From Vanilla planifolia (lineage: Eukaryota > Streptophyta > Magnoliopsida > Asparagales > Orchidaceae), in the NCBI GenBank assembly GCA_023846275.1, contig CM043868.1, positions 14,355,755 to 14,419,754 on the forward strand: DNA of 64,000 bases, in the 5' to 3' direction. The position numbers were made by a program, and so were the translations under genes. The notes under the pieces were generated by a model. The model was not told the origin of the DNA. It worked only from the letters and a program-made list of their open reading frames with translations, and ran no database searches. Positions 40,191 through 56,839 of this stretch are shown one piece after another (the first letter of the stretch is position 1; each line of letters begins with the position of its first letter).

Positions 40191-43100
40191 ATATATATAT
40201 TTATTATGATTTAATGGCATTCTTCTTTGAAATTAACATGTAATTATTTCTTTGCATATATTACCTATAATGCTGAACATTTCTCAAAACTTATAGAGTC
40301 AACATGTAATACTTGTCATGTCACAATAGATATATAACACACATGTGATCCTTATTATAATAACATATTTGCATGATTAACCAAAAAGCTTATTTTACCA
40401 TATCTACATTTTCATTATGAACTTTTCATATATAAGCTCAACATGTAATGCACATTATTTTATAATTATTGCATGCTAAATGCACATAATTTCATAATGC
40501 TTACATGTGACAACCCCAATTTTTGTCACTAATTCTTTTCCACCAAGATGTTGAGGCTTTACATTTCATGCTTAAGATATAGTAATACATAACTCATTAT
40601 CATGACATTGAGTTGTATTATGTACAATTTATATATTCATGTTATTCAATACATAAATCATCTATCATATACTTAAAAAATATATGTATCTAGAATAGTA
40701 TGAATTTAAGCATACATCACATCATTTTCACTTATGTATTGATGAAGATCGCACAAGTAATCTATCGTATGCAAAATCATTTATCATTACATCAAGCATT
40801 GTCAACAAGTTTAGTTGAGCTTTCTTATTGCATGATAGTACAAAAACATTATATTAAGCATATAATGTCATACCTCTTTTCACATTTATCACTTTGAATA
40901 CAGTTTGCATGGTACCTACTAGCTCTTCTACACTTGAATCACCAAAAATTGATGATGAGAAAGCACTTTTATCTTTTTTTTTTTACAACTCTAAGATCAT
41001 TATCTTATAATATAGCTCATATGTGATGACAAACTATATCATTATGCCTAGAAATTTCAAAAATAAAATAACTCAAGTAGCTTCCTTCGCCCAGCCATCC
41101 AAATCTCCAACACCACATTTTATAACTCATGCACCTAGCTAAAACTTTAATGGGCCAATGGTAGTTTTCTTATTATTATATTGTTAAGCCCTACTTGAAG
41201 CTCATTTCCATGCTTACTACCAAAATTCTTTTAATCAGGATATTCACCTATAAGGCATAAACATTCATTTTTTCCTTCTCCTCAACATGGTGCTCCATTT
41301 CTAGTTGTTTTTGTTCAACCCTTTGCATAGTTTCTATCATTCTTTCTATTTTTTCATCCAATTCATTATTTATACAATTTTTACTTATACATCTCACTTA
41401 GACATCAATAAAAGCCCCATGTAAATGTTTATTGTCCATCTACATAGTTATCTATTATACATCCACATAATTATAATGCGTACAATTTAAAAAGTCACAA
41501 TTATAACTCTTAAGTTATTACAATATCGATATTTATACTAGATAGTGGGATAAACACTTTAGTCATACATTTTCTCCCTATGTTGAAACTTAATGCACCT
41601 AAAATGTTAGTACAAACCAATAAGATAAGACAAAATCACAAAAGTAATAGGCTAAATCTAACACTTTTATCACATATAAAATAAAAAATATTTTTGAGTC
41701 ATGCCACATATAATTTCTATATCACATAGATTAATTGAGAACAAAATAAACATATAAGTCTTTATCATAGAAATTTAGCAATGATGTGTTATTTTATATG
41801 TGTCATAATTAATAAAGAAAATAAACATACACATACAATCTTATGATTATCACTTCTTTTCTTTTTGTGACATTATTTACAAATATTATTTTCTCTTAGC
41901 AAAGTAAACCTTGCGATGATTATGTTTCTAATATCATATTGTATGACTTTTGCTAAATATATTTGACAAAATTCATACAATATGATATTAGAAGATTGCA
42001 TGGTATAATGGGGGCTAAAAATCTCAATTTTAAATATCATATAACACATTACTAAGAAAACGAGCAATATGATTCGACAATGACAACAATTAAGATGCAA
42101 GTATGAACAAACACAAACTTCAATATTGATTATACTGACTAATCAAGATATAGAATAAGGACAACAATATAGAAAATAGGAGTCGATTTAAGTTGTATTA
42201 TGGACATAATGACATGAAGGATGGGCGTTGTAGAAGTATGATAATGAGAAAAGTAGTTATAATAATCGTATTAGTATGTTCAGGTACTGTGTAAGAGAAT
42301 TGTTGGGTGCATAATATATTTTACAAGTATGAATATAAGATTATACAACTACGATTCATGGAACTATGAGGTGGTAATAGAGGATCTATTTTATCATACA
42401 ATACAATAATGATATAGTACTGGTATGACTCTAAGATGTTAAATAAATTATGATTTTGTAATTAGCTACTCTTGATCCTGATCATTGAAATCAAGATGCC
42501 CTAGATGTAAAGGTTAGAAAGGACTTGTATAAGGCTAGTTTGTTAATATAATATCATAATTTAAGGATTAGTTGATAATAAAAAGGCATTATATGTTATG
42601 GTTAGACATTTATTTTCTTGAACACTAGCTATGAATAACATAAGAATCCCCAAACTATGAAGACCAAGGATGCCAAGGTCAAAAATAAGAAAGAGGAAGA
42701 AGATTTTAAGCCAAAATTGTGAAGTGGAGGAGATCTAATGGTGTAAACTTCTACCAAGATCAAGAGGTAGGAATCCTCTTGGCTTTCATATAATTGTAGA
42801 TATTAAGAATTTAAAATCAAGTATTTTGTTATAAATTACATATTATAGTATGAAGTTGATGAAAAATTGTGAAGTCCTTGAATTATATTGCTTGAAATTC
42901 CATGCTAAGCTTCAACTAAGGTGAAAAAATTAAGATGTATGTTGCAAAATAGTTAGTTATACAAAAATCTAATATTTTATTGCCATAATAAATTGAATAA
43001 TCATGTTGCAAATAAAAAGTTGTTATTATGTTAGGATTGATTTTGAGTAATTTGGAAAAATGTTGAACATGTGTATGATATTAAATGCATGCTAGCTGAG

Positions 43101-46030
43101 AGTGTTAATTTACGATTTGTAATGAATTTTTTATTTATATTGGTAATATCTTAAAGTTTACTAAAAATAAAATTATTAAGTTATGAGTACTTAATAATAA
43201 CATAAATTATGATTAAGATTGTTTGGCATGAGCATGAAGATTTGTTGATGTTCTTTAGCATAGATGGTTATTGAGTTTTATGTTAACATGAATATTTATG
43301 ATGTTATTTTTGTTGAAAATTCAATCATGCTTACAAATTAAGAAAATTCACGACTTGTGGAATAAAAGAAGAACATTATTTCATGGTTGACATATTTCTT
43401 AGATGTATTATTGTGAAGATGAAAATTTCTATACATGATATCTTATTACTTTGTCTTTTTTGCATTGATGACTACATGCCATAAATTGAAATATTATATC
43501 TAATCAAGATAAAATTAAAATTGTGCAAATTATTAACGCATTGAAATATAAATTTGGTATTGAAAGCATATTGGCCAAGAGCTATATTTATCATATTGTG
43601 GTGATTCTTTTAGTTAAATTCATACATGTGATTATAATCTTTTAATAATTATTAAGAATAAAAATACAAAAATATGATCATCATATAAAGTATGATTAGT
43701 ATGATTTGTAGCATGATTTTTAATTGAGACCTTTTTATTACATGTTAATATGATTTTTGTTTTAAGTAAATAAGTGTTGGCTTAGTAAATTATGATACAA
43801 AATATTACTTGTTGTGAGGTCATCTTACTTAAATTTGTAATCATACCTTATGGATAAGAAAAACCACGACTTGGACATGTAAGGAGGAATGCAATATCAT
43901 GTTTATACTCACATAAATTGTTGACATTAACTATTGGAAACACTTCAATAAATTTATAATTAATAATGCATGGAAGAATTCTAATTTACTACAACTTTGG
44001 GTGAAAAACTTAGCTTAGAATAATTAATAATAATTAAGATAATTTTAGTAAAGAAAACTTAAGGATGATTTTATCTAAAGCTATGTCATAATATATCTAT
44101 AAATCACAAGAAAGATTTTTCTCGAACCCAAATGTAAGACCCAATTTTGTAATCAAATTAGAGCTGAATGATTTGGATAATGCCTTGAGGTTGAGTGATG
44201 TAGGATAAATTTAAACTTCAAGCATAATCTAATTTGTGACTTACAACTCTAAAGATATTCAATATATTATTAGATAATATAGAAGATATTATGTATTAAT
44301 TAAGATTTAATGATATGTATGATATTTTAAAACTATTTAAAGATTAATATTCCAAAATTATAATATGGATTATTAAGTTGAGTAGATGCCAATACCATAA
44401 GTTTTAAGTATAAAATCATCAAATAGATTTTGTCACATCTAATATCACACATATAAAATAAAGAATTTAAGATAAATTTTATATAGAGTATTTTTAATAA
44501 AAAAAGTAATTCTAACTTTAGATTATTACCTAAAAAATAAAAATTATTGAAAGATTATACCTTTTTAGCAGTGGTGTCTTGTAGTTCTTATAAGAGTTGG
44601 CATGTAGAGTATCAAAGATAAAAAATAGTGATGAGATGATGGTTTAGGTTAGTTGAGAAACTTGGTTTAAATAGGTGACAAGATGGTAGGATAAGATTTG
44701 AAACTTTATTAAAGAGGGTGACAGTTGGGTGAAGACTTATAGATGTTGGTGGAAGCAAATTTTTTTTTTGGTTTTTGATTCTCTAAGTGTAAGGTCTATC
44801 TAATCATTATCTATTATGAGGGTTTTGTTGGTTGTAGATATTTGCAATATAATGTCTCTCACCTTCGATTTTTGTCTCTCACAAGGAATGAGAAAGTTGT
44901 AATCTCTCCAACTAGAGTTGGGTGCATACTTTTTCTCACAAATATGAAATTATACAAATAAGAGAAATTTTATTCATTAATAATTACATTATAATTAAGG
45001 AGCTTCTCTTATTTATAGATTAATGAGAGCTCAAAACATGAAAAAAAAACATATTTAGAAAATAACATAAGCATAAAAAAATAGAAAATATAATTTTGGA
45101 GTTAACTCACCTAAAAATTTTAAAAAGATATTTAGAATTTATGATATTAACTCCTAATAGATCAACCATATTAAATATAAAATATATGAGAAAAAATTAT
45201 TTTAGAATTAAATCACTCAAAAATCTAAAAAAATATTTAAAATTCTATGACATTATCTTCAAGTAGGTCAATCACATTAAATACAAAAATAAATATGCAT
45301 GAAAAAATTATAATATAGGAAAAATTATGCAACCCCATAACATGACGATCAAATGTCAATAACGATGTGACTAAGATGCCTGTAGTGGATAAAATGGATG
45401 ATGGTGATCGGTGGTGGCTAGAGGGTGGTCTTTGATGGGTGGCCAGGTGATTGTCGGTAGTCGGGGAGCAGCAGAAGAACCAGCAATGATGGGTGCCTTG
45501 GTGATGATGGGCCACTAGGTAGTAAAGATCAAGAGTAGCAGATGATCAAATGATGGTAGACGACTAATGGTAGTAGGCAAAGTTTGCAGAGGAACTGATG
45601 TCAATGATGACATTGTACTGTGGAATATGTTTGGATAAATAGAGCAAAAATAGCGAAGTTAATTATAAGAAATAGTAATGGTGGTCTTTAGTAGAGCATT
45701 AAAATAGTAATTTAAGAATAGAAAAAGGATGAATTATTTTGTAGCAAGAGGATGTCCTATGGTAACTCATCTTAGTTATGATGATGATATCATTATCTTT
45801 AACAAAAAGGGACTTAAGTTATTTAAAATTTATTAGCAACTTTTTAGAAAGATTTCATATGTTTGGTATGTAACTGAATACATACAAGGGAAAATTTTAT
45901 ATTACAAAAAAATGAAGTCATCAGTAATTAAAAAGATAAGAAAGATATTAGTCTTTAAGAAAAACACTCTTCTCATCACATACATAGGGTCCCCCATTTG
46001 TATTGGTGTAAAGGGATCATTATACTTTTA
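40190..46030. other. AT-rich intergenic region with possible LTR starts
   Basis: No gene is seen. Two strings, TGTGACAACCCCAATTTTTG (40505) and TGTAAGACCCAATTTTG (44131), look like the beginnings of plant gypsy LTRs, but no matching ends or internal domains were found. A GC-richer TGGTGATGG-type stretch at 45340-45560 gives a His/Ser-rich minus-strand frame that is compositional, not a recognised protein. Confidence 0.35.
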
Positions 46031-47280
46031 ACACTTAATTTAAAAGTTGAAAAACAAGATGGCCAGCAAAAAAATGCTCTTATTTATGAGTGGAAGACTA
46101 ATACTAATAAAACACATTCTAAACTCAATACCAGCTTATACTTTAATGATAATAAATCCTACAATAAAAATCATCAATAGATTAGAAAAGATTATGAATG
46201 AATTATTATAAGAAGAACTAGAGAACAATATAAGCATCTTTGGTTAACATTAGAAAGGATATTTGCACCATTAGAGAAAAATGGATTGGGCATTAGAAAA
46301 CTAAAAGATATCATACCAAAAAAATTGGAAATTATTAACTGATCAATCCCTTGAGGCTGAGTTCATGAAAGAAAAATATCTTAATTAAAATCAAAAGGGG
46401 TACAATTGAGATAAATCAATGAATTTAAAAAGATAAAGGATTTAGTGTTAGCTCTTAGCATTAGATCTTTTGTCACTCAAAGGTTCTATTAGACACCAAG
46501 CAATAATGAAAGTTTCAAATTACAATCAGCATGGAATGAAATAAGAAGCAAATGCTTTGAGAAAGAGGACTTATAATGAGAAATAATCCACTAAGATATT
46601 AGTATTAGTTTGGAGAATATTAAATAAGTTGCTACCCTTCTTTGATAGTTTTAAAGACTTTATATCCACCTTGCATCCAAATGTTCACACTAAACCAATG
46701 AAGACTCCATTAATTACATATTTATTGATTATTGTCTTGCATAAAACATTTGACATTTTTATGATAGAGCCTTAAACAACTAAGTGTAAGTAAAATAAAA
46801 AATAAGCACTCTACTTTATAATTGGTGACACAAGATTAAAGGGAGTCTTACTTATATGAAGTGTTGCAAGTCATACTCCTAATTTTATATTAAAATATTA
46901 AGAAGGATAAAGATAAAAAAAATATTTGAGAAAGCTTGTGACTTGGAGATTGACATTATATACAACATAAATAATCAATGTCTTTGCTTGTCCAGATAAG
47001 CTTAACTTCCCTTTTCATATAGAAGAAAGTTAAATGTTGTGAAAGGATATACTAGAACCCCTCTTACATTCTTAGTTAAAATAAATATGCATGGCACTAA
47101 TAAGAAAAATTGCTTTATGGTAGTAGGAATCATTAGAGATTATGATGAAAATGTTTTATATGCTTTTGCATATCTTATATGACACATTTCATAATGGAGG
47201 TTACATTATGGTATGAACTGTGACCTCACTATTCATACAATAACTCATTGCAATATTATGCTTTAACTTGCACTACATAT
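46030..47280 (+). mobile_element. LINE retrotransposon relic (RT end to RNase H)
   Basis: From about 46040 the frame reads QDGQQKNALIYE. After a shift it reads SGRLILIKHILNSIPAYTL, then NRLEKIMNELLL, the conserved end of plant LINE RT (usually GGRLxLIxxVLxSIPxYxL). Near 46250-46330 is LERIFAPLEKNGLGIRKLKD (usually W..IC.PKEEGGLGIRxL). At 47070-47180 is LVKINMHGTNKKNCFMVVGI, then IRDYDENVLYAFAYLI, the RNase H-like domain start, with the first catalytic Asp changed to His. Stops and shifts are scattered, so it is dead. Same domain architecture as the relic at 24.1 kb. Confidence 0.8.
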
Positions 47281-47299
47281 CAGACTCAATTGTTCTAAT

Positions 47300-48076
47300 A
47301 ATTTCTTTCAGCACATCACCAAAAGATGATCCAATGTCACCTCAATACGTTGTCTAGGTACTGTTCATCAGGTCACCTCCTCGTACTAAGATGTAATTCT
47401 ATCTGTTATGCGATGATATGCACTTGATATTATTCAAATATGAGCGTAGTCATAGTCAAACATCTAAAGAAGAATAATTGCATCAAAAAAGTACTTTTAT
47501 AAACTTCCATTTACCATTATTTGTTAAATTATGAATATTGATCTTTTACAAGCTCAGACAAGTACATTAGGGATTCCATATTTGGAGTGATATATCATTT
47601 CCTTTGTGATCATATGTTTGAATGTGTAATTAGGTTAGACATCCATTCTTAGATATAGTTTTGTATTATTTCTTTTTAATATATTAATAGATAATTTATA
47701 ATAATAATAATAATACTAATAAAGTTCTACATAAGTCTTAGTTTTGAAACATCTAATTTAACAAATGTAAATTCAACCCAAGGACTTCACTACCTACTAA
47801 TCGTAAAATACATGGTTGATATCATACAAAGACGATTCATTTTTCTAACTTATATTTGCATTGGGTAGTGAACTGCTATTAGGATAATAAAAGTATGATG
47901 TATTCATCATACAAGTGTGAATGACATTTGAATTGTTTTTTAGAGTGTAAAGTTGGTTGTACAATGTATCATCTTATATGAATGACATCTATATCTCTCA
48001 GGATTTGTAGTAAGTACATGTTAGACACGTACAATTTCATGTTTTGTATTATTAATTCAAATTTTGTTAACTCAAG

Positions 48077-48148
<72 letters not shown>

Positions 48149-49850
48149 TATAGTACTCAATTTTTGTTTTGCAACGATACATTTGCTAATAGATGCACTC
48201 ACTACACTATTCAATACAAAGTTTGTCTTGTAACTATATGCTCATTAATAGATACACTTGTCCATACGAGTAACAATTTTTGTATTATGTGTGTATGTGA
48301 ACCAATATATGAAATCACTTCACATATAAGCACATTAATATATTGGCCTTTTACAATCACTATTAAACATAAGGTATAAACTTATCATCATACTAATAAG
48401 ATTTTTATATCATGCATGTATGTTCATTACTTAATATATGTTATACGTAGTACTATGATGATCTATGTGTTAAACTAGTATGATATGCGTTAAAAATATT
48501 AGTTTATATATTCTTTGAATTCTTCATTATCTTATTATAATGATAATAATATCACATTAATATGTTTAATTATTAAAAAAATTCTTGTGGACATATGAGA
48601 TTAATTTAAAATTTAATTAATATATCAAGTTTCATATATTTTTGTTATCATCATACAAATATATTAGTTTATATTATATGAGTACAATATGTTCTCTAGT
48701 TAGGATAATTCAAGTATAGTTTGAATTATTAAAGAAATCATAGTGTATAATCACTGTACACTCAACTAACCATACGAGAAAGATGGAAGAATTAGAAGAA
48801 CATTCAAAGTATGGAACCAATGCTACCTAAGAAGGATAAAAATATTAGAACATTCAAAATATAAGAGCCAAGAGAGTGAATAAGTTTCACATGACTATAG
48901 AAGGGAAGACATTGAGCGATATGAGTAAAATCATGAACCTTAAAATGGTGAAGAGTTTTTAGAGATAACTTGGGCATAGATTTCTTGAGAACTCCATGGT
49001 TAAGCATATTGCAGTTAGAAAAATTTTAGAATGGGTGACCAAGAAAGGAGACCTCCTAAAGAAAGACAAAACTTAATTATTTTTGGACAATACCCACCAA
49101 ATAAAGTAGATACCTAATAATTTCAAAGCTTATGACTTTACTTATATTGCTTAGGATCTTTTCTTTTATAGTTAAGATGAACTTATTCACCCTCTTAGCT
49201 TCTATACTTCGAATATTCTTCTCGATTTATCCAACCTGCTTAGGTAATGTTGGTTCCTAAGCTTTAGATGTTCTCATATTCCTTCCATGCTTTTAAGGTA
49301 GTTGATCAAGTTGTTATAATCATATGTACGATATTTTTTTGAGAGCTTAATTTCAGGTAAATATGTATCATATAATGGCTATCTATTTTTATATTAATAT
49401 GATGAATATCAAACTTAAGTATTACTTAATGTATTAAAATTATATAATATGGGAGCAATCTTGAACTAGTATAATATACTATTTTAAGCTTGTTGATACC
49501 GGTTGATCAGTATTGTAAGCTATTTATATAATATATCATACAAAATGATCATGCATCATCATATTTGTAGCATGAATTTGTACTAACATAAATAATTTAA
49601 TCAAATAAGCACATCATAGGGATGATCACTGTATGAACATTTTCTTAATGATATAATGTCCTAACGTATTTGAATAATCTAAATCCTAAGAATGCAATCG
49701 CAAGTTGAAATTTCTTAGGAATGCAATTTTAGTAGTTACAAGTTCTTGATTTTCATCCATTTCGTCCTCTAATATATTTAGCATAAAATAAAAGAATAAA
49801 TTGATGATTCTTCAACTTGTAATACCTTAATTTATCAATTTGTTTTGTAA
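47300..49850. other. AT-rich spacer with a long TA microsatellite
   Basis: No gene is recognised. The main landmark is the TA run at 48080. Short frames here are low-complexity or unsupported. Confidence 0.4.
48080..48147. repeat. (TA)n microsatellite, about 33 units
   Basis: An uninterrupted AT dinucleotide run of about 66 bases. It yields an artefactual Tyr-Ile repeat in one frame. Likely highly length-variable between individuals. Confidence 0.97.
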
Positions 49851-49899
49851 TATTCTTGATTTATGATTGAAGCTTTGGAATTCATTTACAACATTATTC

Positions 49900-50645
49900 T
49901 AAGTGTTAAAAAATTTTCTTTTAAACATATTGTTAATATCTTATCCTATTTATTTAATAGTTTTACCACATTTTATCTTAAAGGATTAAGTTATGGGTTG
50001 TTGTATAAACTATTAGAGTGTTATGTATCTTTTTATTTTAGCTTTTTGATATTGTTGTGCGTGCCTCAATTTGGTTACTATTGTAAGCTTTGCCAATCAG
50101 GTTGATCAACTACTGTTTTGGGGGTTTTGGCATACCCTCCAATTGGGTAAAATGGTATGGTGGTAGTAGAAGCTTAACTAGGTTAGCTAAGCATGAAATG
50201 TAGTTAAAAATTTGCCAAATTACATACAAGTCTTGTGAGCCCCTTTTTAATTTTGCTCTACTTTTTTTTACTTGAATGATAATCATATTATAGGTCAAAA
50301 GTTTTTAAAAATTAATCGAGTCTTTCTAAAACTAATTTATAATTACAATTAAGATAATTTAAGATATCTTTATTGCAAAGCACCTGTGTTGATTGGATTA
50401 AGCTTGAATTAAAGAATTCTTTAAATTTGATTTTTAAGTAAAAAATACTATTCTAATTTTATTTAATTATACAAACAAAATATTAAAAAAATATTTTTAT
50501 TAAGTGCATTGTATTTTGTGTTTCTATACAAAATTATTTATTATTAAATTAACCTTGGATTTTAGATAATTAAGTGGTATAAATTAATAAAATTATAATT
50601 TCACAATTCACCCCTCTTCTTATGAGTTGTCAAGTGCTTTTCAAA
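49900..50645 (+). repeat. Partial LTR, related to the solo LTR
   Basis: 50060-50230 aligns with 34290-34430: TATTTGGTTACTATTG ... CAGGTTGATCAACTACTG, then GGGGGTTTTGGCATACCCTC, then CAATTGGGTAAAATGG, GTTAGCTAAGCATG and TTTGCCAAATTAC. It ends with ACAATTCACCCCTCTTCTTA at 50601 onward, matching the solo LTR's CAATTCACCCCCCTCTTG. It is strongly decayed by C-to-T and G-to-A changes. The 5' portion could not be delimited. Confidence 0.7.
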
Positions 50646-50691
50646 TATATTATTTAATTTTTTTAATTACTATTTTATTAAATATTATCTT

Positions 50692-50732
50692 CACACACAC
50701 ACACACACAAATATATATATATATATATATAG
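50692..50732. repeat. Compound (CA)n(TA)n microsatellite
   Basis: About nine CA units followed directly by about ten TA units. Confidence 0.95.
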
Positions 50733-51059
50733 TAGAAATGAAAAATAAAACATTACAAATATTTTGTTGAACAAACTTGTGATTTCAGTATGAAATGTTT
50801 CAAATTTAAAATCCTTTTAAAATAAGTTTTTATTTACTGTTGTTAAAGAGTTATTTTTAAATATTTTTAAATTATATTAACGCATAATCTTCCCCTCTCT
50901 TAGGTTTGCCATACATCAATAATAAAAATAAAAATTTTAATAAATATTATGAAATGAAATTATGCTTAGGAAATTTTTGTAACACAACTAGATCTGATGA
51001 GCAAGTAAATAAATAACTATGCCAAGAATTTTTACTGTAATACATTTGGGATCATTTGG

Positions 51060-52520
51060 AAAATATTGATAGAAAGAAAATTGGTGAAGTGATTATTGTT
51101 AATCCTTATGAAGGATAGAAATAACATCAAAATGCCTAAAGCTAGAATCAAATAATCAACTCTTTGATTATTTAGCTAAAGGAAAAACATTGTATTTTTA
51201 TGCCCTTAGAAGTGTTCTTTTTTTGTTGCATAGTTGCTCAATTATTAGCAAACCATTTGCATATTGCTTTAAGAAGGTTTAGACCTTTATGCAGTTGAAG
51301 ATTTTACAAATGATGGTAAGGTCTCATATGAGTTAGCTGTTGAGAAAACTATAAATAGTGTAGATGAAAAAGGAATATTAGCAAGTTTGTTCTAAGTTAA
51401 TTGATATTTGAAGATATCTTCAAATCATTTGCCACTTAAATAATGAACAACAAAAACAATATAGACAAATTTTCTAGAAAATAACACAATACAAAAAAAG
51501 CACATCAATTTTTTGTTGATGGCCCAATAAGAGTAGGTAACACTTTTAAGCTCAAAGCATTATTTGTTACCATAAGAGCGAACAAATCTATTGATATTGC
51601 ATTACCCAAACAAAGTATGATGCATTCAAGATTTTGTATTTCATTTGATAATACTTAACTAACTCATCAAACATAATAAAGAACATAACAATTGAATTCC
51701 TAGTTGCTCAAAGTATATTATTCAAGATGAGGTATTTATGACATGTTGACAACATATTGAAGTAGTCGATAAACATGTTCAATATCTTATTAAGAATTCT
51801 TTGTTCTTTAGTGAGAAAATGTGGTAAGGGTAAATATTTGTTTAATTTTTTAGTTATCTAGATAGCATTATAGAAACATAATATTTTTATTGGCATTTTC
51901 ATACCATATTTCTGAAGAAAATACAAAAATGTAGGCAAAGCAAAAAAAAAAAAAAAAAAAAGCGGTAAACTTTATCTTTCATTCTCAAGTTTTCTAATAA
52001 GAATTGAAGAAGAAATTAAACAAAATGCATATTAACTGCATTTGTGTTGAACATTTTGTCATAAAAAGACTTTTGATTATGTACAAGCTTATTAATAATG
52101 CATATAACAACATATTAGAGATTATAAACTTCTCAGATTTTGTGATTTCTAATGGGATTTTTATACAAGAAATGGCCATTGAAAAACTAAATCAAATAAT
52201 GATAGTTTTTTTCCAGAACATCAATTACTTATTATAACTTTGATTTCATATTTCAAAATGAAAACTGTAATATATTATAATTTCTAAACGTATCAATTTT
52301 AGTGATGTTGCTTTGCAACTTAGATCCACCATGTAAATTAAGCAATGGGATTAGAAAAATTTGGAATTAAGAAAGTATAATTGACACTAAAATAATAACA
52401 TGACATCATCAAGAAAAAAAATATTCTTCAATGTATTTTATTAGAACAATATCAAAATGATAAGCTATGATTTCAATTCAAATGAAAAGAATTCCACACG
52501 CAAAAGTTTTTTTTTTTTGA
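51060..52520 (+). mobile_element. Helitron relic (PIF1-like helicase region)
   Basis: Ordered helicase motifs appear in broken frames. LNNEQQKQYRQIF lies near 51435 and FFVDGP...NTFKLKALFVTIR near 51510 (P-loop region, normally FFVDGPGGTGKTFLYKALLATIR; the GKT is lost). MHSRFCISFD lies near 51620 (normally AHSRFKIP) and IQDEVFMT...HIEVVDKHVQ near 51720-51780 (motif II, normally IWDEAPM). LVMLLCNLDPPCKLSNGIRKI lies near 52305-52370 (normally IMLLRNLDPxxGLCNGTRLI). The order and spacing are those of the plant Helitron RepHel C-terminal helicase. Upstream, KIGEVIIVNPYEG near 51082 resembles the preceding conserved block. The terminal TC and CTRR hairpin ends were not identified. A 20-base A tract lies inside (51942-51961). 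Confidence 0.85.
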
Positions 52521-54119
52521 TAAAATTAATAAATCACTAGTTCAAACACTCAAGAAAACTAGATTATACTTCTATAATCAATATTTAGTCAAAGTAATTC
52601 TATGTTGCTTTATTATAAAGAATGTTTATGAAAGTTATAGTTAAAATGAGTGCATCAACATTTGTTGCCATGGTCATATGTGACACATCTTAGCAATTTG
52701 GTGATTGTTCTCCATTTTTAATCAACAAAATAATTTTATAACTTCTAAAATTTAAACATGCATATGTCAACTAACTATATTATAGATTAAGTGAAAACAA
52801 AAAAAAAAAAAAATAATACAAAACAACTAATTCAATGTCTACTTGTTACATATGTACATTGAGAAACCTTTTCTTGCAAGGAGAGTAATACTTTTCTTAT
52901 CAAAAGATGGAGGAAGCTAGTCATCAATAATTTTGAAAACATATTTTTTAAAGGTATATAATTGAAAAAGTATTTTTATGTGAGAAGAAAATAATCTTAA
53001 AAAGTCCTCAATAAACTTTTGATGTTTTTCTTCTTGAAAAAAAGATTAGTTTAAAAAGCTTAAACTAAATATGACACAAGAAATTTTATTAGCTATCCAA
53101 GGTGGTACTTGTTATAGTGGGATTGGTCAAGGAATACAATAAGGTTATTTGGTAAGAAGATAGGTAACATAAAAGATATGTTTCTTTCAATAGTTTCATC
53201 ATGTTTCTAATAAATTAAATATGTTTATGTGATTTTTCAAATAGAGTTGTGTTATGACTAATGATAACATATTCTACAAGATGCCTCTCACTTATTTTTA
53301 AAATAAAAATCAAAATACTTAGATTATTATTTAACAATTATTATAATTTAATTTGAGCATACTTTCAATATCAAAAGATAATTCTATTTTTATAAACTTA
53401 TTTTATTTAAAAAATCACACTCCAACTATTATTTAATAAATTTGATTACTTTTTAATCATATGTTTTTATCTCATCAAGCTCATTGCATTCACACCTTGT
53501 TTCAAATAAATAAAGTCCAAGTATTAGTTTAAACTTCAAACTCATTTTACATTATGCCACTTTTTAAATTATTTTTTATCCAATTTATATTTTAAATAGA
53601 ATATAATACTTTTTGTATGTTTAAAATAGATAAATACATATTACTTTTATACTCAAATCATTACTTTTATAAATTTATTGGCCATTATTTCAAACCAATT
53701 TACCTATAAATGAATTATGAACATTACAAACAAAAAGAATCCTAACTCTCACTCACATTTTGGACAATGTGAAAGGTTTAATTTAAACCTATTTATAAAG
53801 TTTGTTTCAAGATTCAATTTTTTCAACTATTTATCATTTTAAGTTTTATTTTACTCACAAAAAGATCTATTTAAAAACAAAACCACTACTAAATTACCAT
53901 TAACAAATTATACAACTAATCACAATTAAAGCTTTAAACAAGTTTAACATCACACATAAAACAGTTAACAACATTGAAAAGAAAAAAAATTTCCAAAATA
54001 ACCAAAAAAGAAAAGATAGCCTCACTAGACTCGAACCTTAACCACCTCTCTCTGTATCTTCTATTGTGTACACATTGCAACGGAAACATCCAACCAACCG
54101 ATAACTTCACAAACCGGGT
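52520..54119. other. AT-rich 3' flank of the cytokinin dehydrogenase
   Basis: No coding signal was seen apart from possible Helitron debris up to about 52,700. The segment just below 54120 should contain the 3' UTR of the minus-strand gene. Confidence 0.4.
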
Positions 54120-56386
<2,267 letters not shown>

Positions 56387-56824
56387 TGGAAGAAAACAAA
56401 GGAAAATATAAGAATTTCTTGTGCGTCTAGTATTCAAGAAGAGGTAAACTCAAGATGCCAGAGGACTATGGCAAAGACCATAAAGATCGAATTTTTCTTT
56501 CCTTTAGTGCCCATCTACCTAGAACAACCGCATTACAGGAGGACCAAAAACTCAATTCATCGAAAGAACCATGTAGCCATGTTTTCTTCTCAAGAAAACC
56601 AGAACCAACGAAACAGAAGGCGGATGGAGATTCTTGGCCGTCGGCGCGAAGAACAGAGCAGTACCCAACAAATAGAAGTTCAAATAACAAAACCTGTTCT
56701 TTGATCTGATCTCACCTGTATCATGGAAATCTGAGAGAGGGCAAGGAGAGAACTCGGTTGCCAATACACAAGGCAGAAATATAGACAGATCTCGTTGTTC
56801 AGTTCCCAAGCAGTTGTTTATAAA

Positions 56825-56832
56825 TATTTATA
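56825..56832 (-). promoter_or_regulatory. Candidate TATA box of the cytokinin dehydrogenase
   Basis: Minus-strand TATAAATA about 440 bases above the chosen start, implying a leader near 400 bases. That leader would contain upstream ATGs (for example the minus-strand frame beginning at 56690), which could reduce translation. A closer initiation site is also possible. Confidence 0.35.
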
Positions 56833-56839
56833 GACGAAC

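Noticed and set aside
45237-45515. His/Ser-rich minus-strand frame
   Set aside because: It derives from a TGGTGATGG-like compositional stretch, with no domain, splice partners or conserved start.
44131-45970. Complete gypsy LTR starting TGTAAGACCC
   Set aside because: Only the start resembles an LTR. No matching end, second copy, primer site or coding relic could be tied to it.
49020-49060. 5S rRNA-like GGGTGACC...GACCTCCT string
   Set aside because: Only a few short words match; the box A/C promoter spacing and the rest of the 120-base gene are absent.
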